Assembly: GCA_036346355.1 (NCBI GenBank)
Contig: CM070583.1
Coordinates: forward strand, 682,001 to 746,000
Source of the DNA: Rhipidocladum racemiflorum
Lineage: Eukaryota > Streptophyta > Magnoliopsida > Poales > Poaceae
Length of the DNA stretch: 64,000 bases
Direction of reading: 5' to 3'
Below the pieces are notes generated by a model that was given only the letters and a program-made list of their open reading frames with translations, was not told the DNA's origin and made no database searches. Position numbers and translations under genes: made by a program. Every line of letters begins with the position of its first letter. Position 1 is the stretch's first letter. This document shows, piece by piece, positions 1 to 9,913 of the stretch.

Positions 1-840
1 GTTCCGGCCACTGGAACCCGTGGTTGATGCCGTAGTGCACAATGTGCAACTTCTGCCTCCCCGCGACGGCCCTGTAGATGGTCGTGTTGGAGAAGAGGTA
101 TATCTATACACTTCTTTCCTTGTCGGCTTTCACGTTCTCCAGGTCCACACATGGATGCTGACCAGTCTTGACGAGTACCCAGGCCATGGGTACCCCCAGC
201 GGCCCGAAAGGGCGCGTGGGCCGAACCAGGCCGGTCGGGGCCCAAAGCCACGGCTGCCGAGGAGAAGCCGTAGCCATGACCAAGTCGGCGAAATCCCTGA
301 AGAAGCGACAGCATTTATTGCGTCGAGCGCATTAAATGCGGCCGTAATGATGACGCCGGCACAAGTCCCCAACTCTCGCATTTACTACGAAGCGCGGCAA
401 CTACGCCGACCGAGGGCAAGAGGCGGCGGCCGATCCCATCGGCCGCCACTTGCGAGGCGGCTAAGAGCACGATCTTTTTCTCTTTTTTAAGCAACAATGT
501 AACCTCCTCCTCGCCTATATAAAGGAGGGAGCGAGCATGTAAGGCGAGGGGACAACCGAGGAATTAATACAATCAAACCCACACGAATCGAGTAGGGGCG
601 TTCAACGATACATCTTGTGCTCACCCGAGTAAGCCGTCGAGGAGAGGGAGCGTGCACCCCCCTCTTACCTATACAAATTCATTGGCCGGTGCTCGAAACA
701 CCGACAAGTCTTTTACTATGCTGAGCTCATTTACGACTTGTCTTATATGTTTCGTTTCATTTAATCAGCATCGTTCACTCTTGCCAGCTTATGAAAAGTT
801 CCTCCTCTTGGAAAATTTTAATATATTGCTATTGTAGTAC
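1..840 (+). mobile_element. Possible LTR-retrotransposon-derived fragment at left edge
   Basis: No conserved protein is visible here; the open frames are short and GC-driven. A TATA-like CTATATAAAGG at 515-525 is followed by a GA/GC-rich leader containing GAGTAGGGGCGTT near 589-602. That arrangement resembles the promoter and R region of a grass Ty3/gypsy LTR. Both LTR ends are missing or outside the window, so the call is an inference from layout only. It could instead be an unrelated promoter fragment. Confidence 0.3.
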
Positions 841-868
841 ATTCCAAATTAGGGGCAAAAATGGTATA

Positions 869-1130
869 TCTCTACTATTATAAAACAGCAGTTGGTGGCA
901 GTGGTGAGTTCTACCATGTCATTAATTGCCCTGCTTAATTGCTCTACTTAATTGCCCTGCTTAATTGCCCTACGCAAAAAACGAAGCGTTGCTTTAATTA
1001 GCCAGCTTTCGCAAGAAACGAAGCGTTAAAGATAGATGTTTGATCTTGTGAAATAATTTTTTTTATTTTTTAATCTTTATTTTTCGTTATCAATTTTGTT
1101 TTTCGTAGCAATACACGGGCATGTAACTAG
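869..1130 (+). mobile_element. Non-autonomous Helitron, copy 1 (262 bp)
   Basis: The 5' end TCTCTACTATTATAAAAC and the 3' end with GCA-rich hairpin sequence (ACACGGGCA) then CTAG match the known grass Helitron termini. It lies between a host A (868) and T (1131), the expected A/T target with no duplication. There is no coding capacity. It is clearly homologous to 12822-13069 (minus) and 14223-14445 (plus). Confidence 0.85.
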
Positions 1131-1367
1131 TACCATACTATGTTCAGCTTATTCTGGGGCTTCGATGCCACTCGAAATATCCCCCGAGGACTGAAAAACT
1201 GCTGTATCCTCAAGGCCAACATAACATTAAACTGCACAAGTAATATAAACATAACAGCCACTATGCAGTGCTGAGAAACAAAATTTCAATCCAATCGCCG
1301 CAAGTATACGGATTACAGTACATCAACTCAACAACACAGCCTTTTATCCCCAACTGCCTACGATCCA

Positions 1368-1576
1368 GCTCCACTAAATTATTGGAGTTGGTAGAGCTGA
1401 ATATTTCTAGCTTCATCAAATTTGTGGAGTTGGAGCTATGGGTATATTAAGAATGTTTATATGGGTCATCTTGTTTACATTTTAGAATAAAATTATAAAC
1501 TTAAGTCACTTTATTTTAGTCTACAAGCTTCAGTTCTGAGGTAAAGCTGGGATCTGGAGCTCTGTCAAACAGGCCC
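1368..1576 (-). mobile_element. Tourist-like MITE, degraded copy
   Basis: The right end carries GGAGCTCTGTCAAACAGGCCC, the reverse complement of the GGGCCTGTTTGGCAGAGCTCC type terminus. The interior contains the same 'taaacttaagt...tttattctaaaatgtaaac' stretch as the copies at 9502 and 11730. The left terminus is not recognisable, so this copy is probably truncated. Confidence 0.55.
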
Positions 1577-1737
1577 TTTGTATGTATAATGTGCAATAAA
1601 GACGTATACCACCACAAGAGCAACAGAAGGGGTCCAGGACGGCATCGAGGGGGAAAAAACACTAGAGCCACAAATTTGAGGGAGATTCTGTTTCGATGAA
1701 ATCCTGCCAACTAACACCTATGAAGCTTGGCCAAAAA

Positions 1738-4700
1738 CTAGGACTGAGAGTTATCACGCAATTTGGCCCTGGCAAAAAATACTCCTGCTAATAGACCTGC
1801 AGGGGTACAGGTAGTACATTTGTCAGTGGAGTAAGATACAAATAAGGTAATACATTTGCGCTCATGATAAACAAAAAAACCTACCAAACAGAATGCTTAA
1901 GGAATTCTCAATGCTTGTATGGACTTTGAAGAGAGTGATTCCGGCAATAGAGAGAGGGATCTTATTTAGGGAGCCCACAAGGCTGTTCAAAAGCAATATT
2001 AATAGCATTAGGGGCTCATGAAGACAGAGAAGACATAAAGAGCATGCATTTCAGAAAAGTTGAAGCGTCTAATGAAGCCAGAATAGTTGATATGGAAAAA
2101 TATGGAAAGATCCTGCTAGGATTTGGAAGGGACTGCCAGTACCCTGTACAGATACAGATTTAGCACTTTTCAATGCGAGCACGACCATCACCTTGGGGAA
2201 TGGAAAGCAAGCAAGGTTCTGGACAACAAATTGGCTACATGGCTTGACACCTAGGACCATCGCACCACATTGTTTCCAGTTGGTTCGCAGGAAAAATAAA
2301 ACAGTGCAGGAGGAACTTTACAATAACAATTGGATGGTCTCGCTGAGAAGAATTTCCACGGAGACACAGGTACATGAGTTCCTAAATCTTTGGCAGCTTG
2401 TGCAGGGTGTGACTTTAAACCCGGATAGACCTGATGATATAACCTGGAGATGGACCCAAGATGGACAATATTCAGCGAAATCGGCTTATAGGATTCAATT
2501 CCAGGGGTCCATAAATGCATCAAAATCACCAAGATCCGAAAGCAAAACTCTTAACAAATGTAGATTTTTTGCTTGGTTGCTTTTGCAAAACAGGATTCTC
2601 ACAGCAGACAATCTTATATTGAGAGGATGGCCCCATTCGCCGATGTGTTGTCTTTGTGGTTCAGAAGAGGAGTCGGGACAGCACCTCATGTTATCGTGTC
2701 CTTTTACAAAGCAGGTTTGGGCGCTACTTTCGAACAGGCTAAACTCATTGCAACTACCAATCCAAAATCAAGTTTCAGATTGTACGATATCTTCATGGTG
2801 GCAAAGGATGCATGTGCTTTTCCCGAAGCAGATTCGTAGGGATTTGGATGGGTTGCTCATTCTTTACTTCTGGCACATTTGGAAGGAAAGAAATGGCCGT
2901 ATCTTCAATGAGATCTATTCTTCGGGGCTTGAGGTGGTCCAGAAAATCACCCAAGATTTCGTCGATTTTCACCTAGCGCGAGAGTCTGCTTAAGGCCCTT
3001 AGGTTGTTGTTGTTAGAGTTTCTTTTCAGGAGTGTTTTGAGCCTTTTGGCTGTTGTGCTGTTTTGTTTGTTACAGGGGTCCTCCTGTAACGTTTTCCCTT
3101 CTGTACTGTTCTCTCCTACTTAATGAATCGGCAGAGCTCCTGCCAATATTTCGAAAAAAAATATGGAAAAATATGTGTTCAAAATTTTATTTCAAAATTC
3201 AAATGAAGTTGGCACCTATATGTTGTAGCGCTTGTCTGATGAAGAAACCACATCGAAGTAAAGCTGATAGCAAGCCCCATAATTCCGCTGGCTGTGATGA
3301 CTAGCCAAAACGTAGGCGTCCTCAAGAGAGGCCTGCAAATTCACCTCGCAAATACATAAACCCATAAGACAGAAGAGTGATATTTACAAATAAACTATTT
3401 TTTTCCAGGAGATGTGCTGCAGGAGTTGAGTGGATTAGATGTATCTTGGATGGAGTCGAAGTGACTAACTATAATAACTAAAGGTTTATTACTGGCAGAT
3501 AACTCATCTAGCCCTACACATCACTTTTTATTTCTTATGCTCGCAACGCCTTCCAGGCAAGATTCAGGTTTAATGACCATTACATGTCCTTTTAGGATCT
3601 CCATTTAATGTAGCTGTCCATCGAACAACTTGCAAGGCCAGGAAGGACAGAACATAAATTTCCAGGACAAATAGTTCTTGTTAAACAAGTGGAGATTCAA
3701 CATGAGTGAGTTTAGTGTGGATCATGGGCTTACGTTTCCAAAAGGTATTCCACTTCATTAAAACCAAGCACAAGGATAATTCCCAATGGCAGTGAAAGAA
3801 CGTTATTCAGTAAAACCATCGAAAGCTCGTTCAAATTCCCAGAATTGGTGGCTTGCTTAGCACTGTCCATTACATGCCGCAATGTAAGCTGAAAGAAAAA
3901 TGTTCATATGTTAAACAAATTTAGGGGCACCTCTGGCGTAAAGATTATTGTCCCATAAACTGAAATGCCAATGTACGCATATCAAAATAAGAATTTGGAA
4001 CATTTAGGAGTAACAGCCCGAAAATTGACTGCATACTGTAATCAGGTTTTGATAGGCATAAAGAAAAACAATACCGAGTATGATGCTGTTATAAAACAGT
4101 TCAAGATCTGCCATGTATAACCAACTGCATGAAATGAGAGATCTGTCATTCCTCCTGCAATTGCAGAGATTATCTGCAGAAACATATAAGTACGTCAAGT
4201 GTTGAAGGCGTTAATAGCCCTACTATTTTAAGTCAACATTTCATGAACACATGAATCTATATTCTGCAGTTAGTCAAATAGTAAGATGAAACGTTAAGTT
4301 AATTGTATAAAAAATGTAAAGAAGAGAATAAACCCCTCAAGCATTCAAGTCCTGCTGAAACATTCCTATCTTCTAAAGGTGACATACCATCAATACAAGA
4401 GCAATCCAAACTTTTCTATCATGCTGCTTCTTAAAGAAGTAGGTTTCTCCAGAAGCAGTAATGACATTGGCAACATTCTTCAAAATCGTCAACATCGCAA
4501 CATTGATGTACTTCAAACTGAAAAGTAAAAAAAAAAGGTGAGGAAAACAAGTCTATGAAAGACTTCCAACTGCAATATGGAACTTCCTTACTACAAGTAG
4601 AGTGACAACTCATTCACAGCTCTTAAGGGAAGCCTCAAATGACAACGTTCAGCAAAACTAGGAAATGATAAAAATATTCATCATAAAACAGGCAAAACTC

Positions 4701-5469
4701 ATTTTCAAATTTTAACAGACAGCTAACATCAGCTCAAACGAAAATTCTCTCCATATGATCTTTTGAACTGCGAAATCATATTCGGCCAAAATTTATTGAG
4801 CTTCAATACTGATTCCCACAACAAGCTTTACCCTATGGGAGAGAATTTATGTATATAAAAATCAAATAAATTAAAGTCAAAAGACAGTTAGGTACTCCAA
4901 TGGCAAAAAGATCTGACATACAAGCTGATATAAATAGCACAGCAAACAGTAGTCGGAACAAAGTGATAATGAGGATCTGGCACATACCTAAACATGCTTG
5001 TAACTAGCATTCCGACAAATATGATATTCACAGGCAACCAAACTTTGATTAGCTTCCATGTTAATGGTTCAGTTGGGACAAAACCTGAGAGGGACAGTGT
5101 GGAAACTATCATCACTGATACAACATTCTGCAGTAAAAGATCATAAATAAGACACTTTTAATGAAGACACCAAACAGGATAGCCACACCACATAAGGAAA
5201 ACATAATATATTGCATGGAAAGCAAACAATCAGCAATAGTAATATACCTGGTAAAGCATCAAAAAAATTCCAGCATTGAAGCTGTAGCCAGACAGAACGG
5301 ACTTATTAACTAAAATCATGCTGCAGGATGATATGCAATAAGCAAGACCAGATAGAAGAGCCCGATTCTGTATCTTTGGGAGCCTGAGGAAGTGTGAAGG
5401 CCTATCTCTGTCTTTTGAAGCCTTACCATCTTCCAATTCACTGTCATCAGCACAGAACGACCTTGTCAT
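1738..5469 (-). CDS. GONST1: GDP-mannose transporter, GONST1-like (nucleotide-sugar transporter)
   Basis: Golgi antiporter of the nucleotide-sugar transporter/drug-metabolite transporter family that brings GDP-mannose into the Golgi lumen for glycan synthesis. Eight coding exons, transcribed right to left: 5469-5248, 5127-4988, 4517-4388, 4173-4075, 3888-3734, 3332-3216, 1982-1885, 1796-1738. All junctions are GT-AG with compatible phases and give 339 residues, close to the Arabidopsis family length. Typical GONST1 blocks are ALLSGLAYCISSCSMILVNK, FVGMLVTSM, SLKYINVAMLTILKN, and ATTYSLVGSLNKIPLSIAG (formed across the LINE-bearing intron). Hydrophobic segments run throughout; the C-terminus is FFARAKLRDNSQS. 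I chose the Met at 5469 because it gives the family length. The 1.2-kb intron 3215-1983 holds a LINE but all exons are intact, so the gene is probably functional. Confidence 0.9.
2105..3160 (+). mobile_element. 5'-truncated LINE (non-LTR retrotransposon) inserted in the GONST1-like gene
   Basis: The insert starts abruptly inside the reverse-transcriptase ORF and ends in a short A-run at 3154-3160. It is bounded by an exact 15-bp direct repeat ATATGGAAAAATATG at 2090-2104 and 3161-3175. This is the signature of target-primed reverse transcription. It lies sense-opposed to the host gene, between the exon ending ATTYS and the exon starting SLVGSLNK. The perfect repeat suggests a fairly recent insertion. 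Confidence 0.9.
2106..2993 (+). pseudogene. LINE ORF2 C-terminal fragment with zf-RVT domain
   Basis: The frame is open from the truncation point (DPARIWKGLPVP) to TAA at 2991-2993, about 295 residues. It carries the plant LINE zinc-binding region after the reverse transcriptase: CRFFAWLLLQNRILTADNL, then CCLCGSEEESGQHLMLSC, i.e. a C-x2-C-x8-H-x4-C arrangement, and the downstream W-rich LYFWHIWKERNGRIF. The catalytic reverse transcriptase and endonuclease are absent, so this is a dead fragment with no start codon of its own. The remaining frame has not acquired stops, consistent with a young insertion. Confidence 0.85.
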
Positions 5470-5669
5470 AGATCTGGAGAAAAAAAAAACGATCCGACAG
5501 AACAGATTGTGTTAGCTTGCACAATACTTGCTTCCAATACATTCGTTCATACTGACAAGAATAAGGTCCACATGGTGTTTTAAGATTTACTTTGTTTTTT
5601 TGACACATGATGGTAAGGATCAAGGTAAATGGGGGGATGCCGTGGAAAATTCACTTATGTGCTTTGAAT

Positions 5670-5885
5670 TAGATGTGGATAAGAAGAACAAAGCACACCG
5701 ATCGAGGGAAGCTTATATGCCTGTTCACAATTTCTCTCCCTACAGGACTTGCAAGTGCACTGTATCCTCCAATCTGATCCCGGGATATGCTCTTTTCACC
5801 ATTCACAAGAGAACTAGTTGCAATCTCTGGTGTATTTCTCCCAGAAGGGGTGTCAGAATCCACATGAATGCCTAATGGAGGGAGT
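5670..5885 (-). other. Upstream exon of the GONST1-like gene (5' UTR or N-terminal extension)
   Basis: An acceptor-like ttatcttgtag precedes 5885, and a donor at about 5670 (GGT then gtgctt) joins in frame to the first coding exon. The exon is open in the GONST1 frame throughout (contains DSDTPSGRNTPEIATSSL) but holds no in-frame ATG. It may be 5' UTR, or part of an N-terminal extension begun in an unseen upstream exon. An out-of-frame ATG (about 5870) starts a short upstream ORF. Confidence 0.5.
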
Positions 5886-7140
5886 CTACAAGATAAAAAA
5901 GCATGCTTGTAACCAACAATAACCCAATTATTTAATACATGAATTACACTTTATTGTGTTTAACAGGAGGTTATGTTCCGTTGGGTTTTATCTTGTCAAA
6001 CATATCAAACTAAAATTTGAACCTCAGGGGCCAAGCAAGCGAATGAAACAATGACACTTCAAAATGCATAGTACTGGCGTACTGGAGGATAATTATGAGC
6101 ATTCTCAGTTTCCAAAAGAGTCACCATTCTATCATAAGAATTAGGCTAAAAGAATCGATTCCAGTATGTGTTGATGAGTGAAATGATCAAATTGTTGTCA
6201 ACGTAATAACTGGTATTAAACTTAGTGATCCATTCGACTTCCGGTGATTAAACAGTACCCGACTATGGATCACTAATTTCAATAAGCGGAAGTGGAACGG
6301 GAAAATTGGTGAAAGATAGCAAGTACAGGCAGACATATCACTCTTTCACTTTAAGCCATTTCCATCTATTATGGCAAAAAAATGATCCTACCCTCTACAC
6401 AATAACGAAATTTCTGGCAACCTGAGTCCAGAGGTCAATAGAGGTTATATAGGAAAGACATTATTTCGTACTACCATTTACTAAGTAGATGTCAATTTAC
6501 CCTCAAATTGACGTTCCTAAACCGCCTAAGTTGTCAGTTATAATGACCTACAGGACTAATACAATGCAATGAAAACTAAGTCGACAATCGCAAGAACAAA
6601 ATTCGACAGACAGAAGGTAACTCGTCAAAGCCCATTACTCAGCTGCAATCCTGCGAGTAATTCCTATTTCTTTGGAGGAGGTAAAAGCCAAACAAGCTGA
6701 GGCTTGAAATGCTTCCAAAATCAGACAAATTTAAAGTCGAGTTGAGCAGCTATTCAACTGAAAAATTTGCAAGGGAGAAGACAATTAACAATTTGACAGT
6801 AGATAAATCATCCAACTGCAGGCAACCAAACCCAGTTCGCCGAAAAGAGACGAACTTTCGAGCCGCCCAAAACAAAACTCCCTCTTAATCGGAAGCAAAA
6901 GCGCGATAAACCGGCATCAAATGCACTCCCCGTATCCTAAGGAGACGCCGGCTGGCGCGGGGAAGGGCCGTACCCGTACGGGGGCCGAGAGAGGGAGGTC
7001 GACCGGGAGCTCACTTGGAACCAACGGCGCGGGAGCTGGACCCCTAGGGGATCCGGGAGGCGCTCTCGCTGATCGCGGCGGCGGTGGCGGGACGGCGCGC
7101 CGGCGAGTAGGAGGCGTTAGGAGTTGGGAAGGGACGAGGC
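5886..7140 (-). promoter_or_regulatory. 5' intron and GC-rich first (untranslated) exon region of the GONST1-like gene
   Basis: From about 6920 to 7140 the sequence is sharply GC-rich, as grass promoters and leaders often are, then becomes AT-rich on both sides. On the minus strand a donor-like CCAAgtgagctcc lies near 7013, so an untranslated first exon about 7014-7140 spliced to 5885 is plausible. No conserved coding sequence was found between 5886 and 6900. The exact transcription start is not visible. Confidence 0.45.
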
Positions 7141-7645
7141 GTTTGGCTGGATGGGATATAATTATATATGGTTTAAAGTTATCTAATTTTTTGAATTAGT
7201 GAATAGGTGTGATATTGTTACTTAGTTTTTTAAAAATATTTTTTTAAGATGTTGGATAGAGAAATTTTAAAAAAGATTGAACGGGTTCATCCAGTTTGTT
7301 GCATGAAAAGATGTACTCGATTAAATTTAAATTTCTCCGAAATGTACTTATCAAATTTTGTCCAAAAATTCAATTTTCGATGAAATTTTGTCTAACAATT
7401 CAATTTTTAATCAAATTTTGTCCAAAATTTTCAAACCGAAATTCAAAACCTTGATTACAACTAGCACACCTCATCCGTCCAAAATATTGGCCCGTCCTAT
7501 CCACTCTCATCCGTTCAATCAAACAAAAAATTAACACATTTCTATCCACCCAATCAAACATCATTTAGATAGCTCTATTCCATCGATGATAATATTTCAT
7601 CCTATGCAACCTCCTCAAACCAATTAAACTCATCCTAAAATATTT
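7141..7645. repeat. AT-rich MITE-like stretch upstream of the GONST1-like gene
   Basis: It begins GGCGTTTGGCTGGATGGGAT and ends with ATTTCATCCTATGC and CTCAAACCAATTAAACTC, which look like loosely inverted 'TTTGGNTGGATG' ends. Internally 'caattttcgatgaaattttgtc' motifs are repeated. A similar CCATCC/ATCCAACC-rich stretch lies at 29800-29945. No clean terminal repeat or target duplication was found, so the boundaries are approximate. No gene is seen from 7646 to 8027. Confidence 0.35.
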
Positions 7646-8036
7646 CAGTCACTGAGTGGCGGGCCAACCTGGAAGTAGGGCCACATCGCAGTGATGGAGG
7701 CTACCGCCGTAGACAGCGTCTGTTCTGTTCGTCTCCGTCATTTCCCTTTTTTATTTGCGTGGTTTGAACAAGCTAAGACGGCAGCAGCAGGCAGCATTTG
7801 TGCGACCGCACTTTGACCTCTTGTGTCTCGTTGGTCTTCAGGCCCAGGTGTATTTGATCCTCCTATGTTTTTTTGTCCACAATTTGTCTTGCTGTTTTAC
7901 ATAAAAGTTCATCAAGCTTAGAATGATCCGAGGCGCGTCCGTAGCTGAATCCCAAGAATTCTTGTAAGAAAAGAGCTTGATCGAATGATAAATACAAAGT
8001 GAATCGGGAAAGATGGTGAAAACCTAATTCTTCTTA

Positions 8037-8233
8037 GGGAGTGTATAGGCATCATCCGGATGTTTTTGTCCTAAAAATCATCCAAACTTTGGACCGTACG
8101 ATCAAAACACGCATCCGTAGGATCAACCCACCTCTAATTCAGGGGGGTGCATTGATCTGAAAGCAAATCCAATGGCCCAGAATTTGGATGATAATTGCTA
8201 AAGAAAACATCCGGGTGAAACTTATCAAAACCC
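8037..8233 (+). mobile_element. Mutator-like MITE, copy 1 (197 bp, 9-bp TSD)
   Basis: Begins GGGAGTGTATAGGCATC and ends TTATCAAAACCC, with an inner inverted CATCCGGATGTTTT block near each end. It is flanked by an exact 9-bp duplication TTCTTCTTA (8028-8036 and 8234-8242), the size made by Mutator-type transposases. A second copy is at 38412-38609. No coding capacity. Confidence 0.85.
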
Positions 8234-8242
8234 TTCTTCTTA

Positions 8243-8880
8243 TGGGCTGTTTGGTTGCCTTCTCAGTTCAGCCAGGCTGCATGAGCTCAGACAGGCTGGT
8301 GGGAGTCAGGCTGAGTGGATGCAAGGAGATGTTGTTTGGTTGGTCGTATGAGGTTGGACAGTGTATGAGAGATGTTGTTTGGTTGGTCGTGACCTTTGGA
8401 ATGAAAGTGTGATAGGCAAATTCAAAAGAGGGATGAAATAAATTTTAAAAATACTAGAAAATCAATAATTTCACAAACGAAAATAAAAAAATTTAAAATA
8501 TATTATAGAAAATCAATAAATTGAAAAACTAAAATTTTAATCTTTTGAAATTTATATAGCAAGTATGGTCTAGTTTTGTTCAAAAAAATATCAGGAACAC
8601 ATAGGTGAAATCGGTTCGTTAATCGGAGATGTTAATCAAAAGATATAGCAAAGAAAAGAAGAAAATTAGATAATAAATGCTGATGTCAGCATGCATGCAT
8701 GCATGGCTCAGCAGAGCCTGGCTCTGGGGAAATGGTGGATTTTCTCGTTTCCTGAGCCGAAATTTGAAAGGTGTTTTGCATCTGTAGAGCCAGGCTGAGT
8801 TGAATGAGAAGACAACCAAACGCCCATCTTTTGCATCTGTAGATGCAAATATCTTTAGATGCAGCCAACCAAACAGCCCA
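8243..8880. mobile_element. PIF/Harbinger (Tourist-type) element, 638 bp
   Basis: Termini TGGGCTGTTTGGTTG and CAACCAAACAGCCCA are perfect inverted repeats. The 3-bp duplication TTA (8240-8242, 8881-8883) is typical of PIF/Harbinger. Internal second-order copies of GTTTGGTTGGTCGT (8335-8390) and GACAACCAAACGCCC (8810-8825) suggest duplicated ends. No transposase is present. The left TTA is also the end of the Mutator-like MITE's 9-bp duplication, so the two elements abut exactly. Confidence 0.8.
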
Positions 8881-9003
8881 TTAATAAACCAGCCGAATGG
8901 CGATGCTTTGCTACGGATAAAAATAATATTACAAGTTCTATCCAGGGCTATGCTATACATTTGCGATTAAATTGGGATTTGCTAGCTTTGTTTACCTTGT
9001 CGC

Positions 9004-9393
9004 TTAGGCTATGTTTGGATTGGCTAAAACTAATTGTTAGCTGACTAATGGCTAGAGCTAATTGTTAGCCAACTAATAATTAGTCTATCTAAAATTAGCC
9101 TAGGGTTGTTTGGATACATGGCTAATGGTTGGGCTAATTTCTTAGAAAAGTCATGTTTGCCCCTCATAACGGACTGGGGAGTGGACGCACGGGTGAGGAA
9201 GTGAGGATAAGGCCAGCGCGAGGGTATTTCGTGACTTTTTCAAATGTTACCTACTATTAGCCCAAATTAACTCCCCTCCACCAGCTAATGGACTAATTGT
9301 TAGTTGAGGGGTTGGCTAAAAATTAGCTCACCTATTAGTCTTCCTGTTTGGATAGACTAGGACTAATTTTTAGCCAGCTAACAATTAGTCGCA
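9004..9393. mobile_element. MITE-like block rich in CTAA/TTAG inverted motifs
   Basis: Starts GGCTATGTTTGGATTGGC and ends CAGCTAACAATTAGTC, with ACTAATTGTTAG repeated inversely throughout and an internal second TGTTTGGATAGACTAGG. This resembles known grass MITEs with TGTTTGGAT termini, perhaps two nested or tandem copies. No clear target duplication was found. Confidence 0.5.
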
Positions 9394-9501
9394 CGTTATA
9401 AAAAGAGAAAAAGACAGATTGTTGAAATGAATATTATTTTTTAGTAGTCTGTTTGCTTGTCGTGGGATAATTTTTGTATTATTTTTTAGAAGAGAGATTT
9501 A

Positions 9502-9685
9502 GACCCTGTTTGGTAGAGTTCTAGATTCCAGCTCCACCTCGAAGCTGAAACTTGTAGACTGCAATAAAGTAACTTAAGTTTATAATTTTATTTTAAAATA
9601 TAAACAAGATGATCCACCTAAACATTTTTATCCATAGCTCCAACTCTACGAATTTGGTGAAGCTAGAATAGCTAGCTCTAACAAC
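9502..9685 (+). mobile_element. Tourist-like MITE, copy upstream of SBDS
   Basis: Begins GACCCTGTTTGGTAGAG directly after TTA (9499-9501) and shares the interior with the complete copy at 11730-11918. The right end is diverged (CTCCACGAATTTG repeated twice), so the boundary is approximate. It lies about 230 bp upstream of the SBDS start codon, within its promoter region. Confidence 0.6.
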
Positions 9686-9769
9686 TCCACGAATTTGATG
9701 AAGTAAGGGAAAGTCGAGGAAAAGATGAACACATCCGTTCCAAACGAGTAAAGAAAAGGACAAGTGTAG

Positions 9770-9775
9770 TGGGCC
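9770..9775 (+). promoter_or_regulatory. Site II-type TGGGCC element upstream of SBDS
   Basis: TGGGCC lies 139 bp before the SBDS ATG. TGGGCY (site II) motifs are known in plant promoters of ribosomal-protein and ribosome-biogenesis genes, which fits the job of SBDS. A six-base match is weak alone; function is inferred. Confidence 0.35.
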
Positions 9776-9913
9776 GTGCGCCACGTCATCTTCGGTGACT
9801 TTCCTCTCCTTCCTCCTCGCGTTGGATTCGTCCACGGCGGCGGCGGAGGACAAGGGGAGCCTAGGGTTACGGTTTTGCTTCCTCGAGAGAGCCGAATCGA
9901 GCGGTCGCCGGAG

